Shown: in pieces, positions 59,527-64,000 of the stretch | Layout: each line of letters begins with the position of its first letter | Numbering within the stretch: position 1 is the first letter of the stretch | Origin: Patiriisocius sp047730165 | Lineage (GTDB): Bacteria > Bacteroidota > Bacteroidia > Flavobacteriales > Flavobacteriaceae | Direction of reading: 5' to 3' | DNA length: 64,000 bases | Assembly (NCBI RefSeq): GCF_047730165.1 | Contig: NZ_CP159834.1 | Coordinates: 2,542,001-2,606,000 of the forward strand | The notes under the pieces: generated by a model | Told to the model about the DNA's origin: nothing | Database searches by the model: none | What the model saw: only the letters and a program-made list of their open reading frames with translations | Translations under genes and position numbers: made by a program

Positions 59527-60471
59527 TTACAGAAGCCCACGCCCTATTTTATTAAGTTCTTCAGAGGCAGCCAACTCCTTAACCAGCTTGTCAAGAATAC
59601 CGTTGATGAAGATACTACTCTTAGGAGTAGAATATTCTTTAGCAATCTCTAGGTACTCGTTGATAGTCGCTCTTGTAGGAATAGACGGGAAGTATAAAAA
59701 CTCTGCAATTCCCATTTTAATGATAATCATATCTACATCAGCAATTCGGTCTTGGTCCCAATTAGGCGTTTTACCCTCAATCATTTGTCCTAACTTCTCG
59801 TCGTTCAGCGCTACTTTTCTAAACAATGTAGTCGCAAAATCACGATCGTCTTCGTTTTTATACAAATCTGGGATTAAAGAAGACTCTGCATTTGTCTCTT
59901 TTAGTTTATTGAGCACCTTTACCAAGGCAGTGTTCACGATCGCAAAATCATCAACCCAAGTAAGACGTTTGTCCTCTAGATACTCATATAGCTTATCATT
60001 AGGCGCAATCACCTCTTTATAAACACACACGGCAAACTCCTTATCATCTGTAAAGCTTGGGTCTTTAAGTTTTAAGTAATTAGAGTAAAAATCACGCTGA
60101 CGTAAGTCTTTCAATAGAATCGAGATATACTCATCATCTAGCGACCAGTAATCTAACTTTCTATTATGTACTGTTTCCTGCAGTCCCTGATGATGCGCTA
60201 TCAGATCTATCAGCTTATTATCAATAAAATTTCTACTTGGGTTTTTCTCGCTGTCGGTAGCAAGATGCTTCTGCTGCGATTTTTTCATATATGCATCCTG
60301 GTGTTTTTGCATTTCTACAAGCACCTGCAATAAAAGCACATATAGATCGTGCATTTGGTCTATACTATAATGCAAAAACTTTTCTTGCTTGTCCAGATCA
60401 CGATTTTCGGTCTGATCAAAAGCATAAATAGATTGCACTACTTTAATACGTATATGTCTTCTGGTGAGCAT
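59527..60471 (-). CDS. nusB: Transcription antitermination protein NusB, long Bacteroidota form
   Basis: A 314-residue NusB. The RNA-binding start R-R-H-I-R-I-K-V-V-Q-S-I-Y-A-F opens the protein, a long helical insert of about 150 residues follows, and the classic NusB C-terminal part appears from about residue 200: D-x-D-M-I-I-I-K-M-G-I-A-E-F-L-Y-F-P-S-I-P and I-N-E-Y-L-E-I-A-K-E-Y-S. NusB with NusE binds rRNA boxA for antitermination. I chose the ATG at 60471 because the preceding in-frame residues are not conserved-looking. The family in this phylum is twice the usual length. Confidence 0.92.
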   Translation of the reverse strand: MLTRRHIRIKVVQSIYAFDQTENRDLDKQEKFLHYSIDQMHDLYVLLLQVLVEMQKHQDAYMKKSQQKHLATDSEKNPSRNFIDNKLIDLIAHHQGLQETVHNRKLDYWSLDDEYISILLKDLRQRDFYSNYLKLKDPSFTDDKEFAVCVYKEVIAPNDKLYEYLEDKRLTWVDDFAIVNTALVKVLNKLKETNAESSLIPDLYKNEDDRDFATTLFRKVALNDEKLGQMIEGKTPNWDQDRIADVDMIIIKMGIAEFLYFPSIPTRATINEYLEIAKEYSTPKSSIFINGILDKLVKELAASEELNKIGRGLL

Positions 60472-60652
60472 ATTTAAAAGAACTTTTTTACTTCGGAAAT
60501 AGTACAAATCCGAACATTGGGTCTATATTATATCACACGCTTCCGTGGGATTCGTTTAAAGGACTCATTTTAAAAATAAAATTGAGTTTAACTAATAGCT
60601 ATAAGGGTTTCTTATGGGCTGCAAATATAAGGTTATTTATTCCTTAAAACAT

Positions 60653-61753
60653 TTATTTATTTTCTGCTTTTCTTGCTTTAATACGAGAACGTGCAATTGC
60701 CATTGCAGCCTGATGTGTTGTTAAGCCTAAACTATCAGCTTTACTGAAAATTTCTAGCGTTGTATTATAAATATTTTCTGTTTTTCTGATAATCTCTTGC
60801 TTTCCATAGTTTTCAAGCTCTGCATACACATTAATGATGCCGCCTGCATTAATCAAGAAATCTGGTGCATAAGCAATCCCTTTAGCCTGCAGCATTTTTC
60901 CGTGGCTTATTTCATTCTCCAGTTGATTATTGGCAGCTCCCGCAATTATCTTAGCTTTTAACTTGTTAATGCTTGTGTCATTTATGGTCGCTCCTAGGGC
61001 ACACGGCGCATAGATATCCATTTGTTCTTCATGTAAGTCTTTGCCTCTATAGATCTCTACACTGTAACGATCTCTCACTTCTTCTAAACGGCTTTGATTA
61101 ATATCTGCAATCACCACTTTTGCTCCTTCGTTGGTTAAGTGCTCCACAAGGGATTCTCCTACATTCCCTATTCCTTCAACATAAACCACCTTATCTTCTA
61201 GTAGATCACTACCAAACTTATACTTAGCAGCAGCTTTCATCCCCATAAACACACCATATGCAGTTATTGGAGAAGGGTTACCTGCACCCCCTTTTTCTTC
61301 AGAAATACCCGTAACGTAAGGTGTTACGGTGCGGACAAGATCCATATCACTTGTAGCCATCCCTACATCTTCTGCAGTAATGTATCGACCCCCTAGTGAG
61401 TGCACAAACTCACCAAACTTTAACATCAACTCTGGCGTCTTTTGTGTTTTTGAATCTCCCATAATAACAGCCTTGCCACCTCCTAAGTTTAATCCTGTGA
61501 TTGCAGACTTAAAAGTCATCCCTCTTGAGAGTCTCAAGACATCATTTACAGCATCCCATTCACTATTATAATTCCACATTCTGGTACCTCCTAAAGCCGG
61601 CCCTAAAACGGTATTATGAATTCCTATTATTGCTTTTAAACCAGTATCTTTGTCATTGCAAAACACAATTTGCTCGTGATTGTCAAAAGATAGTTGACCG
61701 AATACCGGGTCTATTTTATGTAGCTCATTTGCCTGTACTACGTCTGTTGTCAT
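60653..61753 (-). CDS. Leucine dehydrogenase (Glu/Leu/Phe/Val dehydrogenase family)
   Basis: A 366-residue NAD-dependent amino-acid dehydrogenase that deaminates branched-chain amino acids. The substrate loop G-G-T-R-M-W near residue 56, the catalytic-lysine motif G-L-N-L-G-G-G-K-A-V-I near 88, the D-V-G-M aspartate near 126 and the Rossmann loop G-I-G-N-V-G near 195 all fit Leu/Val/Phe dehydrogenases of about 360 residues, shorter than glutamate dehydrogenase. It has its own promoter with an operator-like dyad upstream and is divergent from an ABC exporter gene. Confidence 0.92.
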   Translation of the reverse strand: MTTDVVQANELHKIDPVFGQLSFDNHEQIVFCNDKDTGLKAIIGIHNTVLGPALGGTRMWNYNSEWDAVNDVLRLSRGMTFKSAITGLNLGGGKAVIMGDSKTQKTPELMLKFGEFVHSLGGRYITAEDVGMATSDMDLVRTVTPYVTGISEEKGGAGNPSPITAYGVFMGMKAAAKYKFGSDLLEDKVVYVEGIGNVGESLVEHLTNEGAKVVIADINQSRLEEVRDRYSVEIYRGKDLHEEQMDIYAPCALGATINDTSINKLKAKIIAGAANNQLENEISHGKMLQAKGIAYAPDFLINAGGIINVYAELENYGKQEIIRKTENIYNTTLEIFSKADSLGLTTHQAAMAIARSRIKARKAENK

Positions 61754-61788
61754 ATTTTTAGGTTTAGAATATCCTTAAAAAGGTCGGG

Positions 61789-61819
61789 CAAAATTACATT
61801 ATAATCAAGTAATTCGCAA
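61789..61819 (-). promoter_or_regulatory. Leucine dehydrogenase promoter
   Basis: On the minus strand ATTG (61820-61817) lies 20 bases before TAATTTTG (61796-61789), an exact TAnnTTTG box. It ends 36 bases before the start codon. The -33 element lies inside the left arm of the 10-bp dyad at 61811-61844. Confidence 0.65.
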
Positions 61820-61844
61820 TACACTAGTATGTAAATTGCGAATT
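61811..61844. promoter_or_regulatory. Operator-like dyad between leucine dehydrogenase and ABC exporter genes
   Basis: AATTCGCAAT and ATTGCGAATT are exact complements with a 14-base spacer. Centre-to-centre distance is 24 bases, a little over two helical turns. It covers the -33 element of the dehydrogenase promoter and lies 80 bases before the divergent exporter gene, so one regulator could control both. Confidence 0.6.
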
Positions 61845-61923
61845 TGTTAGTAAATTATTTCGCTAGATATTTGGCAATATTTGTCTTAACACAAAGTTAC
61901 AAGGCTAGCTTCTTACAAGTTTT

Positions 61924-63678
61924 ATGAAAGAACTACGACGCATTAATACATATTTTAAGAAATACAGAGGACGTCTAGTTCTTGGTTTTATTATTACAAT
62001 AATCGCTACGGCATTCAAGTTGGTGGTACCTATGAAGATTGGCGATAGTGTCAACTTTATCAAGGATTATCTAGACGGGAACATTTCCGAAGAAATTATG
62101 AAAGCTGGATTACAAGAAGGAATTTTAATTCTCCTTGGGGCTACCATACTGTCAGCATTTTTCACCTTTATGATGCGTCAAACGTTTATAGTCGTTTCTC
62201 GTTATATTGAGTACGACTTGAAAAACGATGTCTACCAGCATTACCAAAAACTCTCTTTAAGTTTCTATAAACAAAACCGCACAGGAGATTTAATGAACCG
62301 GATTAGCGAAGATGTATCTAAAGTTAGGATGTATACAGGCCCCGCCTTGATGTATAGTACCACTACGATTACCTTATTCATTGTCACGATTTCGTACATG
62401 TTTTCTCAGGCACCCGTATTAACATTATATGCGATTGCTCCACTCCCTATATTGTCTGTGGCTATTTATCAGTTAAGCCGTATTATTCACAAAAAAAGTA
62501 CGGTTGTCCAACAGTATTTATCAAAGCTAACGACGTTTACACAAGAGAGCTTTAGTGGTGTTTCTGTGATTAAAGCATACGGTATTGAGCCAGCAATCAA
62601 CGCACAATTTGCAGACCTAGCAGAAACGAGTAAGGAAAAGAACGTAGATCTAGCTCGCATACAAGCCTTGTTTTTCCCTTTAATGATTTTGCTCATTGGC
62701 TTAAGTAATATTCTGGTAGTTTATATAGGGGGATCGAGATACATAAACGGTCAGATTGCCGAAATAGGAACCATTATTGAATTCCTTATTTATGTAAATA
62801 TGCTCACGTGGCCAGTAGCAGTAGTAGGCTGGGTAACCTCTATGGTACAGCAAGCTGAAGCCTCTCAAAAAAGAATAAATGAGTTTTTAAATACAGCGCC
62901 AGAAATTGTAAACCATACACAAGCAGCAACGCCTATCACAGGAAAAATAGAATTGAGAAATCTTTCATTTACCTACGATGATACCCATATCACGGCCTTA
63001 AAAAATGTTTCGTTTACGGTACATCCTGGTGAGACATTAGCGATTATTGGGAATACAGGATCTGGAAAATCTACCATCCTAGAACTGATAGGTCGATTGT
63101 ATGATGTTCCAGAGAACACTTTACTAATAGGCGACACAACCATTGCAGCCCTCAATTTAAATGCATTGAGAAACAATATAGGCTATGTGCCACAAGATGC
63201 ATTTTTGTTTAGTGATACGATACGTAACAATATTAAGTTCGGAAAAGAAAATGCAACAGACGAAGAAGTAATTGAAGCTGCTAAAAAAGCGGCGGTTCAC
63301 GACAATATTATTGGTTTTTCTAAAGGCTACGATACCATTCTAGGTGAACGAGGCATCACCTTAAGTGGGGGGCAAAAACAACGAGTGGCAATTGCTAGAG
63401 CCATTATCAAAGATCCAGAAATACTATTGTTTGATGATTGCCTTTCTGCAGTAGACACAGAGACAGAGGAAGAGATCTTGACAAACCTCAATAAAATTTC
63501 GTCAAACAAAACGGTGGTTATCGTTAGTCACAGAGTCTCCTCTGCAAAAAATGCAGGTAAAATTATAGTGCTAGAAGACGGGAGCATCTTACAGCAAGGA
63601 ACTCATAATGACCTTGTAAACAAAGACGGTTATTACAAGGAGTTGTATGCAAAACAACTTCTTGAAAAAGAAATATAA
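61924..63678 (+). CDS. ABC exporter, fused membrane and ATPase domains (MsbA/MdlA-like)
   Basis: A 584-residue half-transporter: six membrane helices (about 15-310), then the ATPase. Walker A G-N-T-G-S-G-K-S-T is at residues 376-384 and the signature L-S-G-G-Q-K-Q-R near 475. Walker B ends L-L-F-D-D: position 505 is aspartate where the catalytic glutamate normally sits, as in the degenerate halves of heterodimeric exporters such as TM287 or MdlA. No partner half-transporter gene lies beside it. The divergent gene is leucine dehydrogenase. The substrate is unknown. Confidence 0.93.
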   Translation: MKELRRINTYFKKYRGRLVLGFIITIIATAFKLVVPMKIGDSVNFIKDYLDGNISEEIMKAGLQEGILILLGATILSAFFTFMMRQTFIVVSRYIEYDLKNDVYQHYQKLSLSFYKQNRTGDLMNRISEDVSKVRMYTGPALMYSTTTITLFIVTISYMFSQAPVLTLYAIAPLPILSVAIYQLSRIIHKKSTVVQQYLSKLTTFTQESFSGVSVIKAYGIEPAINAQFADLAETSKEKNVDLARIQALFFPLMILLIGLSNILVVYIGGSRYINGQIAEIGTIIEFLIYVNMLTWPVAVVGWVTSMVQQAEASQKRINEFLNTAPEIVNHTQAATPITGKIELRNLSFTYDDTHITALKNVSFTVHPGETLAIIGNTGSGKSTILELIGRLYDVPENTLLIGDTTIAALNLNALRNNIGYVPQDAFLFSDTIRNNIKFGKENATDEEVIEAAKKAAVHDNIIGFSKGYDTILGERGITLSGGQKQRVAIARAIIKDPEILLFDDCLSAVDTETEEEILTNLNKISSNKTVVIVSHRVSSAKNAGKIIVLEDGSILQQGTHNDLVNKDGYYKELYAKQLLEKEI

Positions 63679-63740
63679 AATAGTGTTAGTTTGTGACATT
63701 TTTTTTTAGATTTGGACAATCAAATAACAAAACAAAAAAA

Positions 63741-64000
63741 ATGAGCGATAATTATTCGATGGAGCAAGAGGAGATTTTTAGCAAAGTAATGCGTGCGGGA
63801 AGACGCACCTACTTCTTTGATGTAAGATCTACAAAGGCAGGAGATTACTACCTAACAATTACAGAGAGCAAGAAATTTACAAACGATGATGGTTCTTTTC
63901 ACTATAAAAAACACAAAATCTATCTGTATAAAGAAGATTTTATGGAGTTTAAAGAGAACGTAAATGAGATGATTCAATACGTGATTGATGAAAAAGGAGA
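63741..64000 (+). CDS. DUF3276/PUR-family nucleic-acid-binding protein (3' end outside window)
   Basis: The frame opens at ATG 63741 and is still open at the last base, giving at least 86 residues. The sequence V-M-R-A-G-R-R-T-Y-F-F-D-V-R near residue 16, Y-Y-L-T-I-T-E-S-K-K and F-M-E-F-K-E-N-V match the DUF3276/PUR family, small proteins that bind single-stranded nucleic acids. A TAGATTTG (-7 box) at 63707-63714 lies 26 bases before the start; its -33 element is unclear. It is probably a separate transcription unit from the ABC exporter. Confidence 0.88.
   Translation, partial: MSDNYSMEQEEIFSKVMRAGRRTYFFDVRSTKAGDYYLTITESKKFTNDDGSFHYKKHKIYLYKEDFMEFKENVNEMIQYVIDEKG

Overview
The window is about 64 kb of AT-rich chromosome, and the gene content points to a member of the Flavobacteriaceae (Bacteroidota). 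The signs are a gliding-motility/type IX secretion C-terminal domain, a type A T9SS sorting domain, an ECF sigma/FecR/STN-TonB-receptor system, lipoproteins (one with the surface-export signature C-Q-K-D), TAnnTTTG-type promoters, and Bacteroidota-restricted families (DUF5606, DUF5683, the long NusB, the extended LepB). Most of it is ordinary core genome. I see no rRNA, tRNA, CRISPR array, prophage or insertion sequence.

Layout. 1-5 kb: the end of a MoxR ATPase with its DUF58 partner, a DUF2141 secreted protein, oxyR and mazG. 5-7.8 kb: a leftward def/ruvX/DUF5606 group, then dapD. 7.8-14.2 kb: a surface-glycan block containing a GT9-GT2 fusion, a sugar/choline-type nucleotidyltransferase, a CDP-glycerol-transferase-like enzyme, a convergent LPS-kinase-like gene, a GT4 and a pyruvyltransferase-like gene. 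14.2-21.9 kb: tsaC-type protein, cca, GNAT, ctaA, a pRiA4b ORF-3 family protein, a nucleoid-associated protein and an ABC-2 transporter pair. 22-30 kb: a large T9SS/gliding C-terminal-domain protein, uvrB, a two-gene leftward operon of secreted proteins in which both genes are frameshifted, rluF and a small heat-shock protein. 30.2-36.7 kb: a decayed DUF2254-like gene, then TonB receptor, FecR and ECF sigma facing a divergent LamG lipoprotein. 36.8-44.6 kb: menB, a secreted C1-type peptidase, udk, a DivIC/FtsB-like protein and the methylmalonyl-CoA mutase operon with a small lipoprotein gene between the subunits. 44.7-50.1 kb: parA-parB-DUF5683-dapB-lepB-wbqC. 50.1-56.5 kb: a leftward run of EEP-family protein, two rhomboids, mutL, a small membrane protein, ribH and a TPR protein. 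56.6-64 kb: recF, a lipocalin-like lipoprotein, DUF721, yajC, DUF1573, nusB, leucine dehydrogenase, an ABC exporter and the start of a DUF3276/PUR gene.

How the parts fit. The 7.8-14.2 kb block looks like lipopolysaccharide or surface-polymer assembly in which sugars are decorated with phosphodiester and perhaps pyruvyl groups. The 30.7-36.7 kb block looks like a cell-surface sensing/uptake unit: the TonB receptor would signal through FecR to its own sigma factor, with the divergent lipoprotein as likely surface partner. The remaining genes are housekeeping: lysine/diaminopimelate synthesis, haem A, menaquinone, riboflavin, DNA repair, chromosome segregation and protein export.

The best candidates for new biology are the sigma/FecR/TonB/LamG unit, the GT9-GT2 fusion with its neighbours, an exact 22-bp hairpin after ctaA, short CCCAC palindromes just upstream of three start codons, an operator-like dyad between leucine dehydrogenase and an ABC exporter, and a (TGAGTAG)x5 tandem repeat lying across a stop codon. 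The family names come from recognising motifs by eye; no database search was run.
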